A stretch of 64,000 nt of DNA from Pseudo-nitzschia pungens (Eukaryota; Bacillariophyta; Bacillariophyceae; Bacillariales; Bacillariaceae): assembly GCA_037355855.1 (NCBI GenBank), contig CM074760.1:5634501-5698500 (forward strand). Direction: 5' to 3'. Made by a program: the position numbers and the translations under genes. This document shows positions 1-10,745 of this stretch, in pieces (the stretch's first letter is position 1; every line of letters starts with the position of its first letter). The notes beneath the pieces are model-generated. The model made no database searches, was not told the DNA's origin, and worked only from the letters and a program-made list of their open reading frames with translations.

Positions 1-1477
1 GGTGTATCGATATCCATTTGCCCAAGAGAGTTGACTGGGCCGGAGTCGACGCTATCCGTTGCTGTACAATGTTCAAACAGGGATCTATCAAGTGCAGCAT
101 CCACTCTCCCATGGTCGGAATGTGAGGAGCATCGCAAAATCGAGAAATAACCCTGATGACACAAAGATACCTTGCGAGCGACTCCGTTGCAGTTTGTACT
201 GGCACGGTCATCCATTCTTGTGTGATGTTGCTTTGGGGCAAAGCTTTCAACGCACCATCAATGCGGTTGGTGACTGGCTGAATCAGGTCGGTTGTCATCG
301 ACCTCCTCGCTGTTTCGGGATTTACGAGCTTCGTGATCAATCGTGTAGCTCCTTCTGCTACGTTCGTCATTGCTTCTTCGTCGGTCGTAGACAAAACAGC
401 TTCCATGGAATGTCGCACGGAGGTTAAAATAAGCGACATGAACGAAGATGTTGGACTATTCCCGTTCTCTGCGACGGCGCCCATATCCTCCAAATCCGGC
501 ATCGTCTTCACCAGACACGACACATAAATGGCTCTCGTTGCCTTGGCTGCTTCCAGCGGCATTGCAACAAATGCCGATTGAAGGTACGCCAGCAGCTTTA
601 ATATTGCATGGGGCGGGCATTTCATCGAGCTCCAAGCAGGAGAGTAATTCCCACAAAAATTGACAGCTGCCCCCAGCAAGTATTTGTGCTGAGAGGCCAT
701 GGTTTCCGAATCCACCGCGATCAGTTGTTCCAGCAATTGCAGCAATTCGCGTTGCGTAGCTTGCCTATCCCCAGCAATCGACGTTCCACCGCCCGCGATA
801 GATCTGCAACGGGAGCACACATCCTTCGCTATCTGAGCGAGCGCAAACAGTGCCGACTCGGACATTCTCCAATCCGTGGCCCCTCGGACCTGGTTTGTCA
901 ACATTTGAATCATTTCGACGCGAAGCAAGTAATAACAGCTCACCAAGACATCTGCCACCATTCGACGAAACTCGTAAAAATCCGAAGAGTCCACCAATTC
1001 CAATTCGTTTTCCCAATTCGTAAAGTTCTCTGGGTACGCCATTCTCCTCAGCAAGATTTCGACCAAGTTTTCGAACAGGGGCTTTCTCCAGTGTTCGTGT
1101 CGTTCCGAGGTGGGAATTTCTTGAATGGTCAACCAACATTCTAGGGGAATCAGTGCCACCGACGTAGTAGGATGGGATTGAATCTCCAACAAGACCCGCA
1201 GACCAATATCGGCCGGTTGGTTCACAATACCCTCGGCGTTTTCCACCAAGAAGGTTGCCAGCACGCTGGCTAGAGCATGGGCGGCATCATTCCATTCGTT
1301 GACCGAGGCAACCCGAAGGGGATTGACGATGAATCCTTGCTGAGGAATGGCCATCCAGAAGGCACCGACCGCGGCTTGTCGCGTGCTTGTTCCATAATCG
1401 GAGTTGACCGAGATTGCAGCCGTCAAGGCCCGTGCAACGGTTTGAAGCGTCGGCTCGTCGAGATTGGTGTTTGACGA

Positions 1478-1508
<31 letters not shown>

Positions 1509-2260
1509 AACAGCTGGATCAGAATCGGCAACAATGCAACGGAACCTCCACAGGTTGGTGTGTTGATTTGTGTCAGGGAGACCCCGGCTTTTTCGATCCA
1601 AGCCAGCAACGCCTGGCAGGCCGGCAGAATCAATCCGGATGCCTCGCTGCCACCGCTCAAGCCCCTGGCAATCAGATCCAGTGCGGCCTCCAGATTCGAT
1701 TGCATGGCCTCCGTGGCCTGGGCGTTCGTTAGATCCTGCCGCGATTCGATTTCGGAGGGAATGCATCCCAGCAGACGCAACGCGGTCTCGGGCGGCAAAC
1801 CAATCGTGTTGTTGCGAGCATTGGCCAGAAATTCGGCCAGGCCCGTCCCCCCCTCGCTCCGCACGATCGTGATCGCGTTGCAAACACAGCACGGTCCGAC
1901 CAGGGATCGATTCGGGCCCGGTTGCTGCCGAAGGTATTCCCAGAGCTCGATCCGAAGAGCCGTCACGCTGTTTGGGTTCGTGCAAGACGACGGGAGCATT
2001 TCCTGCCTCAACTTCGCCTGCAGCATCGTCAGACACAGCATCTGCATCGGTATTTGATAGCCATCATCGGCACCCGCAACAACCCCGCCGGGACCCGATC
2101 TTTCTTGCTGCCGATAGGATGCCAGCCACTTGGTGTAGACATCCAGGGCGTCGGGCGTCCTCGTCCACTGTTCCAAGAAGCGGGACGCCTCCCGTCGAGA
2201 GACGGGATCCGTTGTGGGTTGCACCACGGCCAGCGCGGCCCTCGCCACCTGCTCTTCCAT
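1..2260 (-). CDS. Importin-beta family nuclear transport receptor (transportin-3/importin-13-like), 3' end off window
   Basis: A single open frame runs on the minus strand from an ATG at 2260 to the window edge, 753 codons without a stop or visible intron. The start MEEQVARAALAVVQPTTDP followed by a helical SRREASRFLEQW segment matches the importin-beta N-terminal repeat. The rest is HEAT-like alpha-helical sequence (for example RRMVADVLVSCYYLL and SALFALAQIAKDVCS), which best resembles TNPO3/IPO13/Mtr10 receptors that import SR-type splicing factors and other cargo. A poly-Ser tract from a TCG/GTC microsatellite (about 1470-1500) interrupts a loop. The family is usually 900-1000 residues, so roughly the last quarter lies to the left. 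The family is inferred from overall pattern; cargo is unknown. Confidence 0.72.
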
Positions 2261-3089
2261 CCTGTCTCTTGTCTCGTTCTTCAACGACCGAACGAACGAC
2301 CCAACGAATCAACGAATCAACAAATCAATCAACGAATCAATCAATCAATCAATCAGCCCAGCGGAATGGTCCAAAAGCTTGACGTGTACCGCTCGTTACT
2401 TGCACGTTGAATTCCAGTTTGTGCGGAAACGATTCGGATCGGAGGTTGTGTGCTTTGAGAAAGCAGATACTTGTGATTGATGATTGTGGTGTCAGATTAG
2501 AAGCATGCCCGTACGAGTATGATGATGTCTGTTGTCTGAATCAATTACGAGTATCTCACCACCAACATGGCCGTAATCTTATTGCTTCGAAAAACAATTC
2601 AAAAAATGGAAAATCAGTGATCACGAATGAATAACGCTAAGCATTTCACCATATTAGGGTTAAACCCAATAAAAATGGAAGGAGGGCGTAATCCTTACGC
2701 GTGCGAATTACGAATTGATTGAGAACAGAATAAAAACTTAACGTTATTTACTGGTAAAAAAGGCTTGGAATGACAATATAACGACATTTACTGGTAGAAA
2801 TGACGTTGTATATGCCCGACACAAACGGTTTGAATAAGAGGTTGTATTACCTGTACAATACGTCAACTTTCAACATTATTTCAATTCAAAAACAAACGGC
2901 TATCAGTATGTAAGATTTACCGTTTCTGAACTGAGCCAATACGCGACACTACGATATTCACCATTCACTATTCCACAAACCACCATGCAAATTCAAAATC
3001 GAACGATGGAACCCAAGCGTACTCGTACTTTGGATCGCAATTAGGCTTCGATATTGTTTGTATTCTACGATTGAAATTCCGTCTCGACC
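2261..3089. other. Intergenic region between divergent genes
   Basis: This is the shared upstream region of the importin-like gene (minus) and the two-TM protein gene (plus). It holds an AATC/CAAT microsatellite at about 2288-2355, directly upstream of the importin ATG, and AT-rich sequence beyond. I see no coding potential and no RNA gene. Confidence 0.6.
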
Positions 3090-4563
3090 ATGACAACTCC
3101 TACGAACCATACCCATTCGTCGTTGTTCGACTTCGGTGATCTGATGGAGCCGGAACCCTCCCAGAGCTCGCTGGAACAGAACTCGTCCATCGAAGAATCC
3201 CAGATCTTTGTCTCGGTGGGCGGAGACGCGTCGGGGCACACGCGGTTCAGCTCCAGCGCCCTGAGTGGCGCGTCGGGTTTGAAATCGAGAAACGGCGCGG
3301 TCCGCAGCAGCAGCAACAACAACAACAACAACAATTGCGATTCTGTCCTGGGACCCGTCGAAGAAGAACCGGAAACGCCCCTTTCCGCGGAGGATGCAGC
3401 TGTTCTAACGCCACCGCCGCCACCTCCGCTACCGCCGCCGCCACGAAAAGTGCACAAGAGTTCGAACAGCATACTGAAACCATCATCGTATTCGAATACG
3501 AAACAGCAGCAGCAACAACAGCAACAGCGCCAACAGCACCGTCGTTCGAAAGAACAACAAAAGGAGAATTTGGCGTTGAATACACATGCCGAATCCGGAG
3601 CAAGCGCAACCTACGGGGGGAATGGTGGTTCGGTTTTGAGTGCGCATCCGTTCAGTCCAACCGTTCACACTAGCAACCAGAGATCTGCAACGTTCAAACA
3701 GCAGGACGGGAGTCACCATCCGTTCAGTCCGACGTTGCGCAGAAGCAACCAGGCACCAGTAGGATTCAAACAGCACGATGACGGTAGCTCGCACGCGTTG
3801 AGACCGGCATCGAGTCCGGCATCGAGTCCGGCATTGAGTCTGGCATCGAGTCCGGCATTGAGTCCGACGTCGAGTCCGACGTTGAACGCCAGCAATCCGA
3901 CACCTTCCGGGTCCGGTCGGCAAATTATAGACAACGCTTTCGAGGAGCCAACTACCCATGTCCAGACACAGAATACAACGACAGAAGACGATCACGGGGC
4001 CGAGCGAGCTACGGCATGGGCCATTCACCTGGCGCTGATCTTCTTCTGTGTTCTGGTCGTCGCTTGTTCGTTGCTGACATTCTCCGTGATTCACACATAC
4101 GGATTCTTTACCTTATTTCTCATGACGATCGTGATTGCCTTTTGCGGATTTTTTGCCTGCTTTGTCGACACCACGATACTGTCCGAAAACCCCAAGCTGA
4201 AGCCCGTCCGCCAAAAGATTCGGGCGGCGGTGGAGGCAACGAGAAAAATGATCGAGGACGAATGCAAACTGTTTCTCCGTGACTGGAGGGAAGAAGTTCT
4301 CATGATTACGGACGGTCGGGAGTACGACGATTCAAACGGCACGGGGACTCGTTTTGACGGCGAAACGGAAACCAGCGCCGGTGCCATGTTGCCGCAACGT
4401 CGACGAAAGAAGAGCAAGGTCTTCAAACTGGTTCGGCCGTTTCTGGGTATCCGAAAGAAGTTATTCAAGGGAAAACACCGAAAGCAAAAAGCACGGAACC
4501 AAACGGCGCCGTCATTCGATGAGATGCCATCGTACAATCCTCCGGTAGTCGGAATGGTGGTGT

Positions 4564-4565
<2 letters not shown>
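3090..4565 (+). CDS. Disordered protein with two C-terminal membrane helices, unknown function
   Basis: The 491-residue frame starts at an ATG in good context (gaccATGac). The first 300 residues are low complexity: poly-Asn, poly-Pro, poly-Gln/Arg, a HPFSPT/RRSNQ repeat and a Ser-Pro-Ala repeat (ASSPALSPTSSP). Around residues 309-350 two hydrophobic helices follow closely (AIHLALIFFCVLVVACSLL, then FFTLFLMTIVIAFCGFFACF). A basic tail of about 140 residues follows, rich in RRRKKSKVFK-type clusters. This predicts a membrane hairpin with both ends cytosolic. I recognise no domain. The stop is followed at once by a (GCA)n microsatellite. Confidence 0.6.
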
Positions 4566-4594
<29 letters not shown>

Positions 4595-5118
4595 GGGGAA
4601 CAACAAACTGCGGTCACAATCCAGACTCAAACGATGGATTCATTCTTCTCTCATCCTTGTCATGGAGTGGGGAAGCGGGAATGCAAGGGCGGTATTCCGA
4701 AACAGGGGTGCTTACTACTATAGCGGACGGGATGGAAATTCATCCAATGCTCGTTGCTAACTAATTCACTAAATAGTACACGGTTCGGACACAAAATGTC
4801 CTATTGAAACACCACACTCTGCGTTACAAATATACTATACTCCTGTACTGATTCGTGCTTTAAAAGTTCACCACGTGATTCTCTTGTTGCAAGAATACTA
4901 TTACTATTACTAGTAGTACTAGTAGTAGGACTCGACGTGAAGCATCGAAAAAGGTCTTTGCGTGAAGGTAAACTTACTACTACTAGCTGCTGGTGTTTAG
5001 TTCGTTTCTTTCTTTGGTTACGTCGAAGGAGAGAAAAATGCGCCATACGTGTAGTATTATTAGGTGCTGCTGTTTTCCAAAGTTGTTGTTGTTCGTGAAC
5101 TAGTTCTAGTACTAGTAG
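4566..5118. other. Intergenic, TACTAGTAGT-rich left flank of the giant element
   Basis: There is no gene here. The stretch contains a CAG-type trinucleotide run (4566-4592) and several palindromic ACTACTAGTAGT tracts. The same kind of tract occurs beyond 21172, on the other side of the putative transposon. Confidence 0.5.
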
Positions 5119-5138
5119 TACGTCTAATAACTGATTTT
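5119..5138 (+). repeat. Left terminal inverted repeat with flanking TA
   Basis: TA followed by CGTCTAATAACTGATTTT. It pairs with 21154-21173 in inverted orientation, 17 of 18 bases plus the flanking GTA/TAC. Sequence further inside (TTTTGACCC at 5144-5153) has a loose inverted partner near 21141. Confidence 0.65.
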
Positions 5139-5334
5139 CGACCATTTTGACCCGTTTCGACCACCCCCCTCTTTTTTTTTAGATGTTTTTAGCTCCAATA
5201 TTTTTATTATTTGGAGCGAAAGCGCCTTTCTTAAGCTCGAATTATTATTTTTTGGCTCCAAAAATTAATTTTTTGCTCCAAACTCGAATATTTGGGTCGA
5301 AAAATTAAGAGCCGGGGTCGAAATTCGTTATTGA

Positions 5335-5435
5335 ACCACCATTAGGGTTAAGGGTTATAACGCTGTAGCGCTGTATCCCTGTAGCGCTGTAACGCTGTAG
5401 CGCTGTATCCCCTTTATCGCTGTAGCGCTGTAGCG
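5335..5435. repeat. Short tandem GTAGCGCTGTA repeats
   Basis: The words CGCTGTAGCGCTGTATCCC recur about six times here, and again at 5836-5885 and 6000-6035. Each contains the palindrome AGCGCT. They are part of the left subterminal repeat zone. Confidence 0.55.
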
Positions 5436-6700
5436 CAGTGCTAACTCCAAAGATACTAGGGTTGTCGCGTACGATTTGTACCAGTTGTACATACCCCGGG
5501 TATAGCATCCGCACTAATACAGTGTAGCTGAGTGCTACAAGGTTAGGGTTGCTAATGATAGTACGAAATATTAGATATGTTAACCTACCATGCTACCATG
5601 CTAAGATACTATGCTACCGCAGGGGTCGGGTCACTGGTGTACAATATGTACTATGACCGGACGCCTGACCCAGACAGTTACCCAACGCGCTAGCACACCT
5701 TTGAATCTAATTAATAAGCGGAGCTACGCTACGCTACTCCGCACACACTACGCTACCCGTAGAATACAGTACTGGAGCTACAGAGCTCTGTTATCTACGA
5801 GTTATCAGAACGATACGATACAGAGCTGAGCTGCGCTGATCCCCTGTAGCGCTGTATCCCCTGTAGCGCTGTAGCGCTGTATCGAGCTACGCTACGCTAC
5901 TCCGCACACACTACGCTACCCGTAGAATACAGTACTGGAGCTACAGAGCTCTGTTATTTTACGAGTTAGCGGAGCGCTGTCACGATACGATACAGAGCTG
6001 AGCTGAGCAGCGCTGTATCGCTGTTTCCCCTGTAGCGCTGTAGCAGCAACGCGTCGATAATACAGGGGGGGGGGCAGCAAGCAGCAAGCAGCAGCAACGC
6101 GTCGATAATACAGGGGGGGGGGGACAGCAAGCAGCAAGCAGCCGCAACGCGTCGATAATACAGGGGGGGGGGACAGCAAGCAGCAAGCAGCAGCAACGCG
6201 TCGATAATACAGGGGGGGGGACAGCAAGCAGCAAGCAGCAGCAACGCGTCGATAATACAGGGGGGGGGGGACAGCAAGGTTAGGGTTGCTAATGCTACGA
6301 AATACTGGAGATGCTAACCTACCATGATACTATTGCTAAGATACTATGCTACCGCCGGGGTCGGGTCATCATAGTACAATATGTACTATGACCGGATACC
6401 TGACCCAAACAGTTATTAAGCGAGGTAACGCTAATACGAGCTAGCGTTAGCGCAAGCGCGTGTTAAGGTTAGATACTAGGGTTGTGGCGTACGATTTGTA
6501 CCAGTTGTACATACCCCTGATATAGCATCCGTACTAATACAGTGTAGCTCAGTGCTACAAGGTTAGGGTTGCTAATGCTACGAAATAGTACTGGTTATTT
6601 TCACCTACCACGCTACCGTGCTAAGATACTATACTACCCCCGGGGGTACGGTCAGTGGTGTACAATAGGGTTAAGGTATGTACAGGAATATCAGTAGAAA
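5436..6700. repeat. Subterminal long repeats, three diverged copies
   Basis: A segment with GTACGATTTGTACCAGTTG, a GCTACAAGGTTAGGGTTGCT block and GGGGTCGGGTCA occurs at about 5440-5690, in part at 6275-6425, and again at 6465-6665. A separate 75 bp block around CTACTCCGCACACACTACG is duplicated at about 5721-5800 and 5886-5962. No coding potential is visible. This sits 0.3-1.5 kb inside the left TIR. Confidence 0.6.
6029..6276. repeat. Five-copy 50 bp minisatellite with G8-G11 runs
   Basis: The unit is CAACGCGTCGATAATACA, then a run of 8-11 G, then ACAGCAAGCAGCAAGCAG. Copies differ mainly in G-run length. The array encodes only spurious reading frames on the minus strand. Confidence 0.75.
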
Positions 6701-7028
6701 AAAATTCGATCCTATGGTACCGGTACAGCGTACGAGTACGTCATTTATTACTATTATTAATTTGGTATCTTTTACGTCATTACGACAATATGGGTGTCAA
6801 TAAGGACCCGACTCGACGACACCCACCGGTTGAGCCAATCAAAAAATTCCATTTTTCAGTACAAACTGTACCTACCATGATACCATTTCTAAGATACTAT
6901 GGTAAGGTTACCGCCGGGGTCGGGGTCATCAGGTGTCGCATGATCACAGTACAATAAAGCGTGTACAATAAAGCCAGTACATTAAAGTTAAGGGTTGTAG
7001 ACGCTCGGTCATTATTTAATATGTCCCC

Positions 7029-7604
7029 TTATCTGCACCTGGCCTTTTCTCCGGTATTTTCTCCTCTGACACATTCACACTCCACACAAATCATCGACTT
7101 AAAACGGTCCATTTGAAATGAATGAATAACGGCTCCACGTTCAATAATCAACCTCACCTCCTCAGGCAGGTAATTCTCGATACGGATCTCACGGACGATT
7201 TCTCTTCCCATGTAGCACCTGACAATGTAATTTGCATCCCGGTGATCCATAGGATTAGTAACATCCTTCTTCAACTCAAACGTGAAGGTAATCCTGTACG
7301 TCGGTACAAAATATCCTATATCATCCCTTTTGGGGTATTTGACCACAACCTCGAACCCGTCATCCCTGTACTCTACATTGCGAATAATCATACCTGTCTC
7401 CAGATCCCTGTCAATACCTTCGATCTCGCAATAATTTTTGTGATCAAAATGAATATCCAAAGTACCAAAAACTCCCTCTCCGAAATGGAAGCTGAATGGG
7501 GTGGTGCTGGTGGTTTGTGCGCTGTACCTATGAGGTCTATTTATGAATATGACCTTCATCTCATCTTGGCCTGCAGTTCCCGTTGTTGCGTCCGCGTTGG
7601 ACAT
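7029..7604 (-). CDS. Orphan cargo protein, 191 aa
   Basis: The ATG at 7604 gives MSNADATTGTAGQDEMKVIF. The protein is of ordinary composition, predicted mostly beta and mixed, with motifs such as FGTLDIHFDHKNYCEIEG and NYIVRCYMGREIVREIRIE. It ends in a short Cys/Arg tail. It is not low complexity although repeats surround it, which favours a real gene. I recognise no family. It lies inside the putative giant transposon, transcribed towards its left end. Confidence 0.45.
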   Translation of the reverse strand: MSNADATTGTAGQDEMKVIFINRPHRYSAQTTSTTPFSFHFGEGVFGTLDIHFDHKNYCEIEGIDRDLETGMIIRNVEYRDDGFEVVVKYPKRDDIGYFVPTYRITFTFELKKDVTNPMDHRDANYIVRCYMGREIVREIRIENYLPEEVRLIIERGAVIHSFQMDRFKSMICVECECVRGENTGEKARCR

Positions 7605-7611
7605 AATGGTC

Positions 7612-7820
7612 AAGTCGGGAACACCCTTTTTCAATAATCACGTTGTCTTGTTTTCGGTAACACCCTTTTCGAATAATCACCTTTTCTTGTCGTCGGGAAA
7701 ACCCAACAATCGGGAACACCCTTTTCGAATAATCACGTTGTCGTCGGGAACACCCTTTTTCAATAATCACGTTTTCCTTCACCGTATTTTTTCAATAATC
7801 ACGTTTTCCTTCACCGTATG
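7612..7820. repeat. Irregular tandem repeat, GGGAACACCCTTTT unit
   Basis: GGGAACACCCTTTTTCAATAA and close variants recur five to six times at 30-60 bp spacing, immediately upstream of the minus-strand ORF starting at 7604. Confidence 0.6.
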
Positions 7821-7984
7821 TTCTGTTGTATGTTTACAAATTTCGTTTTCTACTCATATCCCTGTACAAATTGTACACGAATCTTTGATTGGATATAATT
7901 CTACAATTGATTCAGCCAATAAAAATATTCGATTTCCCATTACAAACTGTACAGGAAAACCAGTAAGGTTTCTACGAGTACGAG

Positions 7985-8590
7985 TACCGTCGATCGATCC
8001 GTCGCTCCTTTCTGGAACAACCAAAAATCAATCGATCCGTCGGATCAATCGATCCGTCGCTCCATTTCATAACATCCGAAACTCGATTGATCCGTCGCTC
8101 CTTTCTGGAACAACCGAAAATCAATCGATCCGTCGCTCCATTTCATAACATCCGAAACTCGATTGATCCGTCGCTCCTTTCTGGAACAACCGAAAATCAA
8201 TCGATCCGTCGCTCCATTTCATAACAACCGAAACTCGATTGATCCGTCGCTCCTTTCTGGAACAACCGAAAATCAATCGATCCGTCGCTCCATTTCATAA
8301 CATCCGAAACTCGATTGATCCGTCGCTCTTTTCTGGAACAACCGAAAATCAATCGATCCCTCGCTCCATTTCATAACATCCGAAACTCGATTGATCCGTC
8401 GCTTCTTTCTGGTAACCGACCCATCGCTCCATTTCGTAACATCCAAAAATCACTCGATCGATCGATCCGTCGCTTCTTTCTGGAACAACCGAAAATCAAT
8501 CGATCCCTCGCTCCATTTCATAACATCCAAAACTTGATCGATCCGTCCGTCGCTCCATTCTGGAACATCGATCGATCCGTCGCTATTCAT
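7985..8590. repeat. 76 bp tandem repeat array with ATCCGTCGCTCC motif
   Basis: About seven copies of a 76 bp unit contain ATCAATCGATCCGTCGCTCC and CATTTCATAACATCCGAAAC, alternating with CTTTCTGGAACAACCG. The 3' end of the 8619-10550 ORF follows directly. Confidence 0.75.
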
Positions 8591-8618
8591 CATCATTCTC
8601 AGCATCCTCGTCATCATC

Positions 8619-10550
8619 TTAAGGATGAGCGTTGCCTCCAGCATTAGCATTGGCTGCAGCGATCGCAGCATTTGCTTGGTCCAAAGCATCCTGTGCATTG
8701 GCTGTCTCTTCCCGAGCTGCCAAGACCGCAGCTTGAGTTAATGTTGCCCCGTCCCGTGCCTCATTCCTCTCTTCCTGAGTGGCATTTGGATTTGCTTCCA
8801 CTGCCATCCAACGGGCCAACGCTGCTTGCCACTCTGCTTGTCTCTGAGCCTCAACTGCGGCTGCCTGTTCATGATTCACTTCTGCAGCTCGTCTTCGTCT
8901 TCTTTCTCTACCCCAGTCCAACAAGCAGAACACAAATGTTTCCGGACCGCGTCCCCCCCTTCCCATGCCATATTTGGTGTAACAATATGTGTTCTTAGTT
9001 GCAAAACCGATCTTGTTCTCTATACTGTAAACAGTCTCACCATCCTGTTTACCAAATGAGTCATAATGAATGCCGACTGGATGCTGGACAAGGGTCGTCG
9101 AATTGAGGGAAGAAAACTGATACAAAATGTCACCGATCTCCTGCCTTCTTGCCATTGCTATAGCTTTCCTGTGGTTTCTCAACTCCCGATCCACTGCAAG
9201 TGGCACCACATTCAGACCATTGACCATGTTTCCTAATTGTCTTAGCAGCAAGGCACTCACTATCTTCGCCTCAGTGAATGGTTGAAAGAATTTATAATCA
9301 GAAAACATATCCTCCGTGATAGGCCCAATCTGCCCACCAAACTGGGGGTTGCAATACGCAAAGTGAACAGCCTTCCCTTGCCTGTTTATGTAAAAAACAT
9401 GAATTGTTTGCCTGTCCGGAACAACAAATGCCCCCCGTCCGGACCTCGGTGTCACAATTGGGTTGTCGAGCATCCGGAAGAGTGCTCTAGTTGGTCCTCT
9501 GTAGACACCACTGCTGCCACCACTTCTCATCTGTTCTATGTTGTTATTTGCAGTCATGGACTCAACTTTCTTAAACAACGAGTGAACCTCTTTCTGGGTC
9601 ATCTGGAGTCGATCGCTTCCGTGATAGAATCTTGCCAACAACAGGTTGCACTTCTGCTTCCCTTCTTGTTCATTTTTGGGACCGAATGATCCAACAATAA
9701 GTGTCACATGGCATTTCTTCAACCTGTCACGACACGTGAACACTCTTGATTGTTTAATTCTTTCCATTGTGTACTCTGGCGTCTCCTTTATCTTGTTCTT
9801 GCACATCGTTCCGTGAATTATGATCAGTTGCACGATGTAAGTTCTTGTTCTGCTGGGATCCACTATATCAGAGCACTCAATTTTCTTAAATTCTGTTTTA
9901 ACCGTGTCCGTGAGCTTCTTTGCTGTTATTCCTGATTCTGCTATCTGACGTGCAAGCTCATATCCCACCACAAAGTGTTTCACTCCTGGCAGTTCAGGTT
10001 CCTCGCCCAATCCATGGCAGTCAACAATGTTTTCTGAATTGAAAGGAGTGTCAATCAGCAAGTCATACTCTGGTAGGACAAGGAACCCATCATACTTTAA
10101 TCGAACCGCGCGACTCGCAACATCAACGAAGTGCCGATGGGACCTCACCACTTGCTCCTTTTGGGCATAGTAGATACATCCATGACAAGTAGATACTACC
10201 CCAATATTGTTTTCTAGCGATTGTCTCATCTGCTGTAGCACAGAGGGCAGTGTAGTCTTCTCCTTGTCCATTCGGTTGAACAGTAGTTGCAGACATCTTC
10301 TGCAAGCAAAATTGCCACAGGACGTGCATGTTATGCCGTCATCCGTCATCGGACAGCTTGTGGTTCCTTTTGCAGTTCGTTTTCCTTTCTGTGTCAGTGT
10401 TGTGACCGAACCAAGAATACAGTGGCTTGGTTGGCACAGGGTGCTCTCGCTCAAGATTTTCTGTTGGATCCTTCTGTTGCATCTACCACCCCTTAGTTCC
10501 GCGTTGGTCTCCTCAGTGTCACCAATCTTTCGCCTGCTGGAACGTGTCAT
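8619..10550 (-). CDS. Orphan cysteine-cluster protein with coiled-coil tail, element cargo
   Basis: The first ATG of the frame is at 10550 (MTRSSRRKIGDTEETN), giving 643 residues. An N-terminal cysteine cluster reads CPMTDDGITCTSCGNFACRR, followed by CHGC about 55 residues later, which looks like a degenerate zinc-binding module of RING/PHD type. A long globular middle follows (for example VVGYELARQIAESGITAKKL and GAFVVPDRQTIHVFYINRQG). The C-terminus is a 110-residue Ala/Glu/Arg-rich helix. I cannot assign a family. The ORF is flanked on both sides by arrays sharing the ATCCGTCGCTCC word, so gene and repeats probably travel together. A DNA-binding role is possible but not shown. Confidence 0.6.
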   Translation of the reverse strand: MTRSSRRKIGDTEETNAELRGGRCNRRIQQKILSESTLCQPSHCILGSVTTLTQKGKRTAKGTTSCPMTDDGITCTSCGNFACRRCLQLLFNRMDKEKTTLPSVLQQMRQSLENNIGVVSTCHGCIYYAQKEQVVRSHRHFVDVASRAVRLKYDGFLVLPEYDLLIDTPFNSENIVDCHGLGEEPELPGVKHFVVGYELARQIAESGITAKKLTDTVKTEFKKIECSDIVDPSRTRTYIVQLIIIHGTMCKNKIKETPEYTMERIKQSRVFTCRDRLKKCHVTLIVGSFGPKNEQEGKQKCNLLLARFYHGSDRLQMTQKEVHSLFKKVESMTANNNIEQMRSGGSSGVYRGPTRALFRMLDNPIVTPRSGRGAFVVPDRQTIHVFYINRQGKAVHFAYCNPQFGGQIGPITEDMFSDYKFFQPFTEAKIVSALLLRQLGNMVNGLNVVPLAVDRELRNHRKAIAMARRQEIGDILYQFSSLNSTTLVQHPVGIHYDSFGKQDGETVYSIENKIGFATKNTYCYTKYGMGRGGRGPETFVFCLLDWGRERRRRRAAEVNHEQAAAVEAQRQAEWQAALARWMAVEANPNATQEERNEARDGATLTQAAVLAAREETANAQDALDQANAAIAAANANAGGNAHP

Positions 10551-10574
10551 TGTGGTGATCCTTTCTGCCGATTT

Positions 10575-10745
10575 CGTTCGATCCGTCGCTCCTGTACTCA
10601 ACAACCGAGAATCGTACGGGTATTACGTTCAATCCGTCGCTCCTGTACTCAACAACCGAGAATCGTACGGGTATTTCGTTCGATCCGTCGCTCCTGTACT
10701 CAACAACCGAAAATCGTAGGCGTCGCTCCTGTAATCAACAACCGA
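10575..10745. repeat. 51 bp tandem repeat, about 3.5 copies, ATCCGTCGCTCC motif
   Basis: The unit GATCCGTCGCTCCTGTACTC continues with AACAACCGAGAATCGTACGG. The array lies directly upstream of the cysteine-cluster ORF and shares ATCCGTCGCTCC and AACAACCGA with the 76 bp array at its other end, in the same orientation. Confidence 0.7.

Noticed and set aside
5535..5560. Telomere-like TTAGGGTT words
   Set aside because: Only single copies inside longer repeats; no (TTAGGG)n run.
5916..6277. Three minus-strand frames in the G-run array
   Set aside because: All frames stay open only because the 50 bp unit lacks stops; pure repeat translation.
7985..8590. Possible CRISPR-like array
   Set aside because: Units are tandem with no unique spacers and the DNA is eukaryotic.
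7543..8647. Plus-strand frames across the 76 bp array
   Set aside because: Direct translations of tandem repeats (RSVAPFHNIRNSID-type periodicity).
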